In this document: one piece after another, positions 24,429-34,105 of the stretch
How positions within the stretch are numbered: the stretch's first letter is position 1
Layout of the letters: the number at the start of each line of letters is the position of its first letter
Source of the DNA: an uncultured Peptoniphilus sp.
GTDB taxonomy: Bacteria; Bacillota; Clostridia; Tissierellales; Peptoniphilaceae
Assembly (NCBI RefSeq): GCF_943913915.1
Contig: NZ_CALUAA010000006.1
Coordinates: 1 to 64,000 of the forward strand
Direction: 5' to 3'
Length of the DNA stretch: 64,000 nt
Position numbers and translations under genes: made by a program
The notes under the pieces: model-generated
The model's database searches: none
What the model was told of the DNA's origin: nothing
What the model saw: the letters and a program-made list of their open reading frames with translations, nothing else

Positions 24429-24563
24429 TTAAGCAGAAAGTTTCTTTCTTCCCTTTGCTCTACGAGCGCGTAATACCTTACGACCGCCGCGGGTTCTCAT
24501 GCGAGCACGAAATCCGTGTTCTCTTTTTCTTTGTTTACGTTTCGGTTGATACGTTCTTTTCAT
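24429..24563 (-). CDS. rpmH: 50S ribosomal protein L34
   Basis: 44 aa, the usual L34 length. The protein begins MKRTYQPKRKQRKREHGF, continues with the family RMRTRGGRKVLRARRAKGRK core, and ends KLSA. A GGAGG ribosome site precedes the ATG at 24561-24563. First gene of the leftward operon from the origin. Confidence 0.97.
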   Translation of the reverse strand: MKRTYQPKRKQRKREHGFRARMRTRGGRKVLRARRAKGRKKLSA

Positions 24564-24632
24564 TAGACTACACCTCCTCCGTCGGGATCTAAAAATCGCC
24601 TAAACGACCTATTTTTAAAATACACTCTATAT

Positions 24633-24661
24633 ATTATAGAGATAGAATGGAATCAAGTCAA
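24633..24661 (-). promoter_or_regulatory. rpmH operon promoter
   Basis: Minus strand TTGACT (24656-24661), 17 bp, TATAAT (24633-24638). Near-consensus sigma-A promoter about 70 bp before rpmH. Confidence 0.85.
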
Positions 24662-24663
24662 TT

Positions 24664-25068
24664 GTTTTATGGAAAAATCCCTGTATAACCCCATTGAAAG
24701 TGTGAAAACGCTTTTCGTTTTCTAACAAAAAAGTGAAATAGAAATGCACTTTTTCGCCTTTCAGGTATGTTGATAACTTTTTATGGATTGTGTATAATTA
24801 TTTTTAACCTGTTAATAAAAAAATTCCTGTGAATAGATTGTGAGTTATTCACAGAATGTTGATAACCTGTTGATAAGTTTTTTTCTTTCGAGAAATTTTC
24901 GCAAAACAAGCAACTTTTTCAACATGTTTATCCACATTATATAGGATTTGAGCTTGTTTATAAAGACTCTATCCCCATTATCCACAGTCTTGTGGATTTT
25001 TTAATCCCTGGGTTTCTTTTCCACATGTTTATATGTTGATTGTTGTTCAAAAAAAGCGAGAGTGAAAA
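24664..25068. other. oriC: Replication origin, upstream (rpmH-dnaA) part of oriC
   Basis: The 505 bp between rpmH and dnaA has no gene. DnaA boxes visible: TTATTCACA (24845-24853), TTATCCACA (24928-24936, perfect), TTATCCACA (24978-24986, perfect) and TTTTCCACA (25017-25025). A degenerate TGTGGATTT lies at 24991-24999. An AT-rich tract around 24780-24830 and repeated TTGATAA motifs (24869, 24880) could serve as unwinding or trio elements. No clear dnaA promoter or strong ribosome site is evident. Confidence 0.88.
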
Positions 25069-26403
25069 ATGGCATTAGATGTGCAAACACTTTGGAACGA
25101 AGCGTTTCAATTAATACTTAAAGAAAATCTCTACGATTCTCAGATCAATACCTGGTTCCGCCCCATAACGCCGGTGGCTATTCGAGGAGATGAACTTATC
25201 CTCGGAGTTTCAAGAGAATTTGTCTTAAATCACCTGAAAAAAAATAATAATAATTATAAAAGTTTAATTCAAAGGGTCGTAAAAGAAGTCAGCGGCGTAG
25301 ATTATACGATTCAATTTACATTAATTTCCGACCGTCCCGGCGAAACCATACCGGAAGATTCCACAGCAGAGACGGTCTATCATTTAAATCCGAAATATAC
25401 TTTTGATTCCTTCGTCGTGGGCCAGTCAAATCAATTTGCCCATGCGGCATCTCTTGCCGTAGCCGAAAACCCCAAGGAAGCTCACGCCAATCCCTTGTTT
25501 ATTTACGGAGGCGTCGGCCTGGGAAAGACCCACTTGATGCATGCAATCGGTCATTTTATGCACCGTAACGACCCGACGAAACGCATCTTATACGTAACGA
25601 GCGAACAATTTACCAATGAATTTATTGCATCTATTCAAACCAATCGAAATGAAGAGTTTCGCAGAAAATACCGTTCACAGGACCTTCTTTTAATAGACGA
25701 TATTCAGTTTATCGCCGACAAGGAATCAACCATGGACGAATTTTTCCATACATTTAATGAACTCCACGGCCGCGACAAACAAATTGTACTTACAAGTGAC
25801 AAACCGCCGAAAGATATTCAAAAACTGGAGCAACGCTTAATTTCTCGCTTCGCCTGGGGTCTTGTTGTGGATATTCAGGCACCGGATTTGGAAACGCGTA
25901 TCGCTATTTTAAGGAACAAAGCGCAAAGCGACGGATTCGACGTGCCGGATGAGGTTATTAACTATATCGCCACCCATGTAAAAAGTAATATTCGTGAGCT
26001 GGAGGGGGCGCTTTCCCGGGTAACGGCCTATTCCAAACTTACAACCGGCGTCGTCAGCGAAGAAACAGCGGCCTATGTATTAAAAGACATCTACGAAAAC
26101 AATAAACCGGTTCAAATTACGGTCTCCCACATTAAAGAGATCGTAGCCGAAAATTACAATATTACCGTAGAGCAGATGGACAGTAAGAAGCGTTCAAGAC
26201 CTTTAGCCTATCCTCGCCAAATTGCCATGTACCTGACCCGGGAGCTGACGGAACTTTCTCTTCCGAAAATCGGTCAGGAATTTGGCGGAAGGGATCATTC
26301 TACGGTTATTCACGCCTGTGATAAAATTAGAAGCGACATAGAAAAGGACACGGAACTCGCTGTGGAAATCGAATCTCTACAGGAAAAGATTCGAGGCAAT
26401 TAA
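25069..26403 (+). CDS. dnaA: Chromosomal replication initiator DnaA
   Basis: 444 aa. Domain I (residues 1-85) is followed by a short linker (about 86-105), the AAA+ domain with Walker A GGVGLGKTHL (about 148) and Walker B LLLIDDIQF, and the sensor region RLISRFAWG. The C-terminal DNA-binding domain has the signature GGRDHSTVIHACDKI. It initiates replication at flanking boxes. The start is ATG at 25069 with only a weak purine-rich stretch before it. Boxes on both sides allow autoregulation. Confidence 0.97.
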   Translation: MALDVQTLWNEAFQLILKENLYDSQINTWFRPITPVAIRGDELILGVSREFVLNHLKKNNNNYKSLIQRVVKEVSGVDYTIQFTLISDRPGETIPEDSTAETVYHLNPKYTFDSFVVGQSNQFAHAASLAVAENPKEAHANPLFIYGGVGLGKTHLMHAIGHFMHRNDPTKRILYVTSEQFTNEFIASIQTNRNEEFRRKYRSQDLLLIDDIQFIADKESTMDEFFHTFNELHGRDKQIVLTSDKPPKDIQKLEQRLISRFAWGLVVDIQAPDLETRIAILRNKAQSDGFDVPDEVINYIATHVKSNIRELEGALSRVTAYSKLTTGVVSEETAAYVLKDIYENNKPVQITVSHIKEIVAENYNITVEQMDSKKRSRPLAYPRQIAMYLTRELTELSLPKIGQEFGGRDHSTVIHACDKIRSDIEKDTELAVEIESLQEKIRGN

Positions 26404-26559
26404 AATCCTGTGGATAAAATGGGGAATGATGCACGGCGTTATAAACAATCTATCCACAGATAGAAACCTGTGGATTACTTTTTTAGGAAGCCTTTCCACA
26501 TGTTCACAGGCCCTACTACGATTACGAAGTATTAATCTAATATATAGAGGAGGAAAGCC
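26404..26559. other. DnaA-box cluster downstream of dnaA (second part of oriC)
   Basis: Boxes: TGTGGATAA (26409-26417, perfect), CTATCCACA (26450-26458, one mismatch) and TGTGGATTA (26469-26477, one mismatch). A further TTTCCACA lies near 26493. With the upstream cluster this gives a bipartite origin like that of B. subtilis. Confidence 0.8.
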
Positions 26560-27657
26560 TTGAAATTTCAAATTGATAAATCAGTTCTTGCATCGATTGT
26601 TTCGATGGTATCGAGAGCAATTTCTTCCAAGACCAATATGCAAATATTGGAAGGTCTTTATATGGAAGCAAAAGACGGAAAATTAACTCTCCGTGCCACG
26701 GATACGGAAATTTCCATGGAATCTCAACAGTCCTGTTTTGTAGAAGAAGAGGGAAGTATTGTCTTAAATGCCTCCTTATTCGGTGATATCGTGCGCAAAC
26801 TTCCATCGGCCATGGTGCATATCGAAAGCGAAGGACAAAAAGTTTCCCTTACATGTGAACAGTCCCATTTCGAAATAATGGGTCAAAACCCCGAGGAATA
26901 TCCTCAACTCCCCGAGCTCGGCGGCAGTGAAAAGATCGTCGTGACAGGTGCATCTCTTTTAAAAGCCTTTAAGGAAACGCAATTTGCAACGAGTAACGAC
27001 GATATGCGCATTGTCTTAACCGGCGTTTTATTAGATGTAACGAAAGAGAACATTACATTTGTAGCTCTAGACGGCTATCGTATGGCCATGAGCAAAATTA
27101 AGGGAGAGCAGGAAGTTGTTCGTAACCTGATCCTGCCGGCCAGAAGTGTTTCTGAAATTTCGAAACTAATCGATGAGAATAAGACACTTGTGCTTGAAAT
27201 CGGAAATAATCATATTTTAATTGAGTTCGATGAAACGAAATTTTTCACCAAGCTCTTAAACGGAGAGTTTTTCCAATACAACAGCTTGATTCGAAAAGAT
27301 CATGATATGGAACTTTCAGTCGAACGCAAGCCCTTTATTGCCGCCTTGGAACGGGCAAGTCTTATGACGGGAAAAGAGCGTAACGGCCTCGTTAAACTCG
27401 ATATTCATGACGATATGATCGAAATTCTCTCAAATTCAGAAGTAGGGAAAGTTCACGAAACTGTTCAGGCGGAAAAGTCCGGAAAAGATCTCACCATTGC
27501 ATTTAACGCCCGTTATCTGCTCGAAGGGATTCGCGTCATTGAAGATGAGACGATTAAAATGGGCTTTACCGATGCTGTGAATCCCTGTATTATCACTCCT
27601 ACAGACGGTGAAGAGTATCTCTACCTCGTCTTACCCGTAAGGTTGGCGAATCTATGA
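26560..27657 (+). CDS. dnaN: DNA polymerase III beta subunit (sliding clamp)
   Basis: 365 aa, complete three-domain clamp. The N-terminus MKFQIDKSVLASIVSMVSRA and the C-terminal LVLPVRL are typical. The clamp tethers polymerases and repair proteins to DNA. The start is TTG (26560-26562) with GAGGAGG upstream; no ATG fits the family start. Follows dnaA with 156 bp of DnaA boxes between. The stop overlaps yaaA (ATGA). Confidence 0.96.
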   Translation: MKFQIDKSVLASIVSMVSRAISSKTNMQILEGLYMEAKDGKLTLRATDTEISMESQQSCFVEEEGSIVLNASLFGDIVRKLPSAMVHIESEGQKVSLTCEQSHFEIMGQNPEEYPQLPELGGSEKIVVTGASLLKAFKETQFATSNDDMRIVLTGVLLDVTKENITFVALDGYRMAMSKIKGEQEVVRNLILPARSVSEISKLIDENKTLVLEIGNNHILIEFDETKFFTKLLNGEFFQYNSLIRKDHDMELSVERKPFIAALERASLMTGKERNGLVKLDIHDDMIEILSNSEVGKVHETVQAEKSGKDLTIAFNARYLLEGIRVIEDETIKMGFTDAVNPCIITPTDGEEYLYLVLPVRLANL

Positions 27658-27857
27658 TTATAAAAACCGACTTTATAAAATTGGACAGTTTTTTAAAACT
27701 GATGGCATGGGTGGATTCTGGCGGTATGGCGAAAATGGTCATCGGTGACGGTATCGTCTTTGTCAACGGAGAGAGAGAAACCAGAAGAGGAAGAAAACTC
27801 TACCCGGGGGATGAAGTCGAAATGATGGGAATGAAGGAAACCGTAGAGAAGGAGTAA
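27654..27857 (+). CDS. yaaA: S4-domain RNA-binding protein YaaA
   Basis: 67 aa, small S4 domain (IKLDSFLKLMAWVDSGGMAKMVI, VFVNGERETRRGRKLYPGDEVE). YaaA is conserved between dnaN and recF in Firmicutes and is linked to ribosome assembly. ATG overlaps the dnaN stop. Confidence 0.92.
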   Translation: MIIKTDFIKLDSFLKLMAWVDSGGMAKMVIGDGIVFVNGERETRRGRKLYPGDEVEMMGMKETVEKE

Positions 27858-27867
27858 TCCTGAGGCT

Positions 27868-27896
27868 TTGTACAAATCGAACATTTGTACTATACT
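27868..27896 (+). promoter_or_regulatory. recF promoter with palindromic spacer
   Basis: TTGTAC (27868-27873), 17 bp, TATACT (27891-27896). The spacer is filled by the inverted repeat GTACAAAT-N5-ATTTGTAC (27870-27890), an operator-like position. The central CGAACATTTGTAC resembles half an SOS box but does not match its right arm. Confidence 0.7.
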
Positions 27897-27924
27897 AGAG
27901 AGATAGAGTCTTAAGGAGGAAGGC

Positions 27925-28983
27925 ATGTTTGTTAAAACTCTGGATATGGTGAACTTTCGCAATCACGGCCACCTGTCCATGACCTTCGGCGAGGAGATGT
28001 ACCGTCTGATCGGGCCCAACGGCCTGGGTAAAACTAATTTTTTAGAAGGCATTTACGTCTCCATGACCGGTCGAAGCTTTAGAACCAATGCCTTAAAAGA
28101 AGTAATCACCTTCAAAGAAGAATACAGTTATCTCGCATCGACGGTTCACATCGATACTTTCGATCATAAAATGCAGCTGACGATTAAGGAAAGCGGCAAG
28201 CATTATATGCGCGACAATAATCCTATTAAACGCACAAAAGATTACGGACGGGGGCTGGGTGTCGTGGTGTTTGAACCGAAGCATCTTCAGATGATTCAGG
28301 GCTCACCTTCCGGACGGCGCAGCTTTTTAGACGATATGCTCCGTATGACCTCTCCCGTCTATGACGAAAGCTACAGCGGATATTATCACGTGCTCTATCA
28401 ACGAAATTATGTACTTAGAAAATTAAAAGAGCCGTCTTTATTGGATGTGTATGATCGGAGACTGTCCGTTTATGCGGCCGTTTTATTAAAAGAGCGATTG
28501 AAATTTTTAAAGCGTATGGCACCCGGTGTCTCTAAATACTATGAGGTTATTTCAGGGGACAGGGAAAGCCTGGAGGTACGTTATAAAGCATCTTTTCCCG
28601 TGACACGTATTGAAGATTTGGAAGCGGAATTTTACGAAAGCTTAAAATCATTTCGAGAATCAGATCGTGAGCGTGGAAGAACGGGGATAGGGCCTCATTT
28701 AGACGATTTATCTTTTTTATTGGACGGACGAGAGGCTAAAAGATATGCCTCTACCGGCCAGATACGAAGCATCGTATTGGCTTTAAAGTGTTTGGAAATC
28801 GAGCGGGTAGGCGAATTTTTAGGAAGCGCGCCTGTGGTTTTATTAGACGATGTCTTATCGGAGCTCGATGATATGCGGCGTGATGTGCTTTTGTCGGAGA
28901 TAAAGGGACAGTGTTTTATAACGTCGGCGGAAGAAATTGCCAGCTTGAAACAAAAATCTGCGGCCATCGATTTAAATAGATAA
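27925..28983 (+). CDS. recF: DNA replication and repair protein RecF
   Basis: 352 aa SMC-like ATPase that loads RecA at gaps. Walker A GPNGLGKTNFLEG (about residue 30), signature STGQIRSIVLALK, and Walker B VVLLDDVLSELD. ATG with AAGGAGG upstream. It has its own promoter 30 bp before the ribosome site, then gyrB follows after 28 bp. Confidence 0.96.
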   Translation: MFVKTLDMVNFRNHGHLSMTFGEEMYRLIGPNGLGKTNFLEGIYVSMTGRSFRTNALKEVITFKEEYSYLASTVHIDTFDHKMQLTIKESGKHYMRDNNPIKRTKDYGRGLGVVVFEPKHLQMIQGSPSGRRSFLDDMLRMTSPVYDESYSGYYHVLYQRNYVLRKLKEPSLLDVYDRRLSVYAAVLLKERLKFLKRMAPGVSKYYEVISGDRESLEVRYKASFPVTRIEDLEAEFYESLKSFRESDRERGRTGIGPHLDDLSFLLDGREAKRYASTGQIRSIVLALKCLEIERVGEFLGSAPVVLLDDVLSELDDMRRDVLLSEIKGQCFITSAEEIASLKQKSAAIDLNR

Positions 28984-29011
28984 GGATACTTTGCGGTTTT
29001 GAGGAGGATTT

Positions 29012-30934
29012 ATGGTTAAGGAAAATGAATATAATTCCAGTAATATACAGGTGCTCACCGGCTTAGATCCGGTGCGTAAACGCCCGGGGATGTATATCGG
29101 TTCTACCGGTGCCAAAGGGCTTCACCACCTGGTATATGAAGTTGTGGACAACTCCATCGACGAAATTTTGGCGGGACGATGCGATCAGGTAATCGTCGAA
29201 CTTCATAAAGACGGATCGGTGAGCGTATCGGATAACGGCAGCGGGATTCCCGTTGATATTCATCCACAGACAAAAAAGAGTACGGTGGAAACGGTCTTAA
29301 CCATTCTTCACGCCGGAGGCAAATTTAACAGCGATGCCTATAAAGTATCCGGGGGCCTTCACGGCGTCGGAGTTTCTGTCGTCAACGCCCTTTCGAAGAA
29401 ATTAGTGGCCCATGTTAAGCGGGAAGGGAAGGCTTTTGAACAAAGTTTCTCCCGCGGAAAACCCACCTCTTCTTTGGAAGTAGTTGAGGAAAATGTTAAA
29501 GAAACCGGAACGACCATTACCTTTTGGCCCGATGAAGAAATTTTTACTGAAACCGTAGAATTTAGTAAAGAAACTTTGGCCCGTCGTTTCAGAGAAATGG
29601 CCTTTCTAAATAAGGGTGCCTATATCGAATTTATCGACCATCGCCCCGAGACGGAGTTTAAAGAAGTTTACCACTATAAGGGCGGCATTCAGTCCTATGT
29701 GGAATACATCAATCGCAATAAAAAGTCTATTCACGATAAAATCTTCTACATCGATGAGATCGAAGAAGATACGGATGTGGAGATTGCGATTCAATACACA
29801 GACGGTTATCGGGAGACGGTTTTAACCTTTGCCAATAATATTAATACGGAAGAGGGGGGAACCCATCTCTCCGGTTTCAGAAGTGCCCTGACAAAGAGCG
29901 TTAATGAATACGGAAGAAAATATAACTATATTAAAGAAAAAGAAGAGAATCTCTCCGGTGAAGACGTGCGGGAGGGGATCAGCGCGGTTATAAGTGTCAA
30001 GCTTCCCGATCCTCAGTTTGAAGGACAGACCAAGGCGAAGCTCGGCAATTCCGAAACCCGTTCTATCGTAGAGAGAGTAGTGAATAATAATCTCGCTACT
30101 TTCCTCGAGGAAAATCCGAAAATCGGAAAGATTATTTTAACAAAGGCCCTATCCGCCCGCCGGGCGAGAGAGGCTGCCAGAAAAGCGAGAGACTTAACCC
30201 GCAAGCGTTCGATTCTGGACAATACACCGCTCCCGGGCAAGCTCTTCGACTGTCAAAGCAACGACAACAAGATTACGGAGATCTTTCTCGTGGAAGGGGA
30301 TTCCGCAGGCGGCAGTGCCAAGGGCGGAAGAGACAGCAGTTACCAGGCGATATTGCCTCTTCGCGGTAAGATTATGAATGTTGAGAAGGCGAGGATGGAC
30401 AGAATTTTAAATTCCAATGAAATTCGCGCCATGATCACCGCCTTCGGAACCGGCGTCGACAAGGAATTCGATATTAATAAACTGCGTTACGGCAAAATTA
30501 TTATTATGACCGATGCCGACGTAGACGGCGCCCATATTCAAACCTTACTTTTAACTTTCTTCTTCCGCCATCTGCGGGAGCTTATTGAAGAAGGTCATGT
30601 CTTTGTGGCGAGACCTCCTCTTTACGGCGTGAAGCGAGGTTCGAAAGTGCTTGAATATTGCTATAATGAAGAAGAACTTCAAGAAGCTATGAAACGCCTG
30701 GGCAAAACTAACAATAATCTGAAAATCGGTCGCTATAAAGGTCTCGGTGAAATGAACGCCGAGGAACTTTGGGAAACGACGATGAATCCCGAGCATAGGG
30801 TCTTGCTCCGTGTAGGTGTGGAAGATGCGCAAGCTGCCGATGAAGTCTTTTCCATGCTTATGGGTCAGGAAGTGGCGCCTCGCCGGGAATTTATCGAAGA
30901 AAATGCGGTCTATGCAGAAAATATAGATGCTTAG
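29012..30934 (+). CDS. gyrB: DNA gyrase subunit B
   Basis: 640 aa GHKL ATPase subunit. ATP-binding VVDNSIDEILAGRCD and the GGLHGVGVSVVNALS loop; the TOPRIM domain has EGDSAGGSAKGGRD and DADVDGAHI. Length is normal for GyrB of Gram-positives. Supercoils DNA with GyrA. GAGGAGG ribosome site; gyrA follows 9 bp later. Confidence 0.97.
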   Translation: MVKENEYNSSNIQVLTGLDPVRKRPGMYIGSTGAKGLHHLVYEVVDNSIDEILAGRCDQVIVELHKDGSVSVSDNGSGIPVDIHPQTKKSTVETVLTILHAGGKFNSDAYKVSGGLHGVGVSVVNALSKKLVAHVKREGKAFEQSFSRGKPTSSLEVVEENVKETGTTITFWPDEEIFTETVEFSKETLARRFREMAFLNKGAYIEFIDHRPETEFKEVYHYKGGIQSYVEYINRNKKSIHDKIFYIDEIEEDTDVEIAIQYTDGYRETVLTFANNINTEEGGTHLSGFRSALTKSVNEYGRKYNYIKEKEENLSGEDVREGISAVISVKLPDPQFEGQTKAKLGNSETRSIVERVVNNNLATFLEENPKIGKIILTKALSARRAREAARKARDLTRKRSILDNTPLPGKLFDCQSNDNKITEIFLVEGDSAGGSAKGGRDSSYQAILPLRGKIMNVEKARMDRILNSNEIRAMITAFGTGVDKEFDINKLRYGKIIIMTDADVDGAHIQTLLLTFFFRHLRELIEEGHVFVARPPLYGVKRGSKVLEYCYNEEELQEAMKRLGKTNNNLKIGRYKGLGEMNAEELWETTMNPEHRVLLRVGVEDAQAADEVFSMLMGQEVAPRREFIEENAVYAENIDA

Positions 30935-30943
30935 GAGGAAACA

Positions 30944-33370
30944 GTGGCAAAATTTGCAAATCAACACGGAATACACGATGTCGTTTTAGAAGACGCCATG
31001 AAAAAAGCCTATCTGGAATACTCCATGAGCGTTATCGTCGCTCGTGCTCTACCTGATGTGCGCGACGGCCTTAAACCCGTTCATCGCCGTATTCTTTACG
31101 GTATGCAGCAACAAGGTTTATCTCCCGATAAGCCTCACCGTAAAAGTGCCCGTCTCGTCGGAGATGTTATGGGTAAGTATCACCCCCATGGTGACTCTTC
31201 GATTTATGAGGCTATCGTACGTTTGGCGCAGGATTTCAATATTCGCTACCCCTTAGCAGACGGCCAGGGAAACTTCGGTTCAATGGACGGCGACAGCGCC
31301 GCCGCCATGCGTTATACCGAGGTGCGTATGTCCAAGCTCGCCGTGGAAATGCTCAGAGATCTCAATAAAGACACGGTAGATTTCGTACCGAATTTTGACG
31401 AAGAGCTTATGGAGCCTGCCGTCTTGCCGGCGAGATTTCCCAATCTTCTTGTAAACGGATCAGCGGGGATCGCCGTCGGGATGGCGACAAATATGGCGCC
31501 TCACAATATGAACGAATCTATTGACGGCGTCATTGCCTATATGGATAATCCCGACATTTCCTTGGAAGAGTTGATGACCTACATTAAAGGGCCCGATTTT
31601 CCAACAGGCGCCTTTATTATGGGTCGTGAAGGCATAAAAGAAGCCTATAAAACAGGACGAGGTAAGATTAAGGTAAGGGCCCGTGCGGAAATTGAGCCGA
31701 TTCGAAGTAAACATCAAATCGTCGTCACAGAAGTGCCCTATCAAGTGAATAAGGCGCGGATTGTGGAAAAGATCGCCGAACTCGTTAAAGACAAGAAGAT
31801 CAACGGCATCTCCGATATTCGCGATGAATCCAACCGCCGCGGCGTGCGTCTCGTTATCGAGCTTAAACGGGACAGTAATCCCAATGTTATTTTAAATCAG
31901 CTTTACAAAGAGACACAGCTTCAAATTACATTCGGCATTATCAACCTCGCTCTTGTGGACGGCGTACCCAAGGAGCTGAGTTTAAAAGAACTGATTCACT
32001 ACTATGTCATGCATCAGAGGGATGTTGTAACTCGGCGCACCACCTTCGATTTAAATAAGGCTAAAGCGAGAGTTCATATTATTGAAGGGCTGAAACTCGC
32101 CATCGATCATATTGACGAGATTATCGAAATCGTTAAAAGCTATCGAACCGACGAGGAGATCAAGGCGAAATTTACCGAACGCTTCGGTCTCACCGATGTT
32201 CAAGGTCAAGCGATTTTGGATATGCGCATTAAGCGTTTAAGCGGCTTACAAGTTGAAAAACTCAATGAAGAACACGAAGAACTCCTCAGCTTAATCGAAG
32301 AGTTGGAAGCTATTTTGGCCGATCCCGAGGTATTGGATAATACAATTAAGGGAGAACTTCTTGAGATAAAAGAAAAATACGGCGATCTTCGCCGCACGGT
32401 CATTACCAAATCCGACGGCGATGTAGACGATATCGATCTTATCGAAGAAGAAGAAATCGTCGTGACGCTGACAAACTCCGGCTATATTAAGCGTATGCCC
32501 GAGGGAACCTATAAACCTCAACATCGCGGCGGCCAGGGGATCAGCGCCCTCAATAAAAAATCAGATGATTTCGTAACGAGTCTTTTCATTACTACTACTT
32601 TGGATACGATCTTGTTCTTTACGGATAAGGGAAGAGTTTATAAAAAACTCGCCTATGAAATTCCCGCAGCAAGTCGCAATGCCAAGGGAATGGCCATTGT
32701 GAATCTTCTACCTTTAGAAGAAAATGAGAAGATTCAAGCCATCATTCCCATATCGGAAGTACACGAAAACGACCATTTGGTGCTGCTCACAAAAGAAGGC
32801 TATATTAAGCGTACGAAGATGAAAGAATACGAAAATATCCGTAAAAACGGGCTCATTGCTATGACCTTAAGAGAAGGTGATAAAGTTATCGGCGGCCGTC
32901 AGACGAAAGGCGATGAAGAATTAATTCTCGTCACGAAAAAGGGCATGTCCCTTCGCTTAAAAGAAGAAGATATTCGTGCCCAAGGTCGCACTGCCATGGG
33001 GGTTATCGGTATCCGCTTAGATGAGGATGATGAAGTGGTAAGCTTTGTCGGCGTAAAAGACGGAAATACCCTGGCTGTTATCAGTGAAAACGGATATGGT
33101 AAGCGTACGAATATGGGCGAATACAGCACGCAAAACCGCGGAGGTAAGGGACTTATTACCTACCGAATCAAAGAAAAGACAGGGGATGTTGTAGCGGCTA
33201 AGGCTTTAAACGATAATGATCAGATTATGATGATCACCGAAGACGGCTCGATTATTCGCCTATTGGCAGAATCTATTTCATCTCTGGGTCGTGCCACAAG
33301 CGGCGTGAAACTTATGAATATTAAAAACAGCACCATCGTAGCTGTGGCGGAATATGTAGGGGAAGAATAA
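30944..33370 (+). CDS. gyrA: DNA gyrase subunit A
   Basis: 808 aa. The catalytic tyrosine is in AAAMRYTEVRMS and the quinolone region reads HPHGDSSIYEAIV. The key serine is present and the second position is Glu, the usual susceptible-type state in Gram-positives. The C-terminal domain shows six-blade repeats including the GyrA box QNRGGKG. GTG start (30944) with AGGAGG upstream. Ends the dnaA-gyrA block. Confidence 0.97.
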   Translation: MAKFANQHGIHDVVLEDAMKKAYLEYSMSVIVARALPDVRDGLKPVHRRILYGMQQQGLSPDKPHRKSARLVGDVMGKYHPHGDSSIYEAIVRLAQDFNIRYPLADGQGNFGSMDGDSAAAMRYTEVRMSKLAVEMLRDLNKDTVDFVPNFDEELMEPAVLPARFPNLLVNGSAGIAVGMATNMAPHNMNESIDGVIAYMDNPDISLEELMTYIKGPDFPTGAFIMGREGIKEAYKTGRGKIKVRARAEIEPIRSKHQIVVTEVPYQVNKARIVEKIAELVKDKKINGISDIRDESNRRGVRLVIELKRDSNPNVILNQLYKETQLQITFGIINLALVDGVPKELSLKELIHYYVMHQRDVVTRRTTFDLNKAKARVHIIEGLKLAIDHIDEIIEIVKSYRTDEEIKAKFTERFGLTDVQGQAILDMRIKRLSGLQVEKLNEEHEELLSLIEELEAILADPEVLDNTIKGELLEIKEKYGDLRRTVITKSDGDVDDIDLIEEEEIVVTLTNSGYIKRMPEGTYKPQHRGGQGISALNKKSDDFVTSLFITTTLDTILFFTDKGRVYKKLAYEIPAASRNAKGMAIVNLLPLEENEKIQAIIPISEVHENDHLVLLTKEGYIKRTKMKEYENIRKNGLIAMTLREGDKVIGGRQTKGDEELILVTKKGMSLRLKEEDIRAQGRTAMGVIGIRLDEDDEVVSFVGVKDGNTLAVISENGYGKRTNMGEYSTQNRGGKGLITYRIKEKTGDVVAAKALNDNDQIMMITEDGSIIRLLAESISSLGRATSGVKLMNIKNSTIVAVAEYVGEE

Positions 33371-33433
33371 AGAAGTATGGATAGTATTTTAAAATGACCG
33401 TATACTATACTTGATCGAAAAAAGGAGGCGCTT

Positions 33434-33748
33434 ATGTTTGAACTGGATGTAAAAAATAGTGGCGACGAGCTGCTTCTTACTTTAAGTGGCGAAATGGATA
33501 TGTACTACACGCCGAAGTTTAAAGAAGAGGCGCTTCAGGCTTATAATGAAGATCCGAGGAATATTGTCATTGATGCAAAAAACTTGGAATATTTAGATTC
33601 CACCGGATTAGGCGGTTTTATTCACTTAATGAATGCCGTCAAGCAAAACGGCCATACCATTACCTTGGTGGATTTACAGCCTAATGTAAAAAAGCTGTTT
33701 ACCATTACAAAGCTGGATAAATTGTTTAAATTAGAAGGAGAGGCGTAA
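33434..33748 (+). CDS. Anti-anti-sigma factor (RsbV/SpoIIAA type, STAS domain)
   Basis: 104 aa STAS protein. The phosphorylatable serine is Ser56 in YLDSTGLGGFI, the same motif as RsbV and SpoIIAA. Dephosphorylated protein binds the anti-sigma factor and frees the sigma factor. First gene of a four-gene run with 1-bp and 2-bp junctions. A ribosome site AAAGGAGG precedes the ATG. Overlapping TATACT motifs at 33401-33411 may be its -10. Confidence 0.9.
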   Translation: MFELDVKNSGDELLLTLSGEMDMYYTPKFKEEALQAYNEDPRNIVIDAKNLEYLDSTGLGGFIHLMNAVKQNGHTITLVDLQPNVKKLFTITKLDKLFKLEGEA

Positions 33749-34104
33749 TGGATAATAAGGTCTATATGACACTTCCGGCGAAGCCGCGTTTTTTATCCCT
33801 CGCCCGTTTGGCGGCCTCGGGTATTTGCGTAGGTGTGGACATTGATATGGATACTCTCTCCGATATTCGTCTGCTCCTTACGGAAAGTTGTAATCTTTCT
33901 TTCGAGATCGGCGAAAAGGAGACTATTGATATCATCTTAATGCCCGAAGATGACGGCATTCGCTTCAGCGTGTCGGGGATCAGTAAAGAGCGGGTTGATT
34001 CTGATGAATCTCTTCAAATCACGGAGATGATTCTCGAATCATTAGCCGATGAGCTTACATTTGACGAGGATAAAATCATCGTTTATAAAAATTTCGGAGT
34101 TTAA
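33748..34104 (+). CDS. Degenerate anti-sigma factor of the RsbW/SpoIIAB position
   Basis: 118 aa, shorter than RsbW (about 160). The region DIRLLLTESCNLSFEI aligns with the GHKL N-box (ESCN where relatives have EACTNA), so fold similarity is recognisable. I cannot find the G1 box (DxGxG) or the glycine-rich G2 loop expected after it. Kinase activity is therefore doubtful. Position between the STAS gene and the sigma gene, with start-stop overlap, supports an anti-sigma role. It may hold the sigma factor without phosphorylating RsbV, or be regulated otherwise. Confidence 0.75.
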   Translation: MDNKVYMTLPAKPRFLSLARLAASGICVGVDIDMDTLSDIRLLLTESCNLSFEIGEKETIDIILMPEDDGIRFSVSGISKERVDSDESLQITEMILESLADELTFDEDKIIVYKNFGV

Positions 34105-34105
34105 T

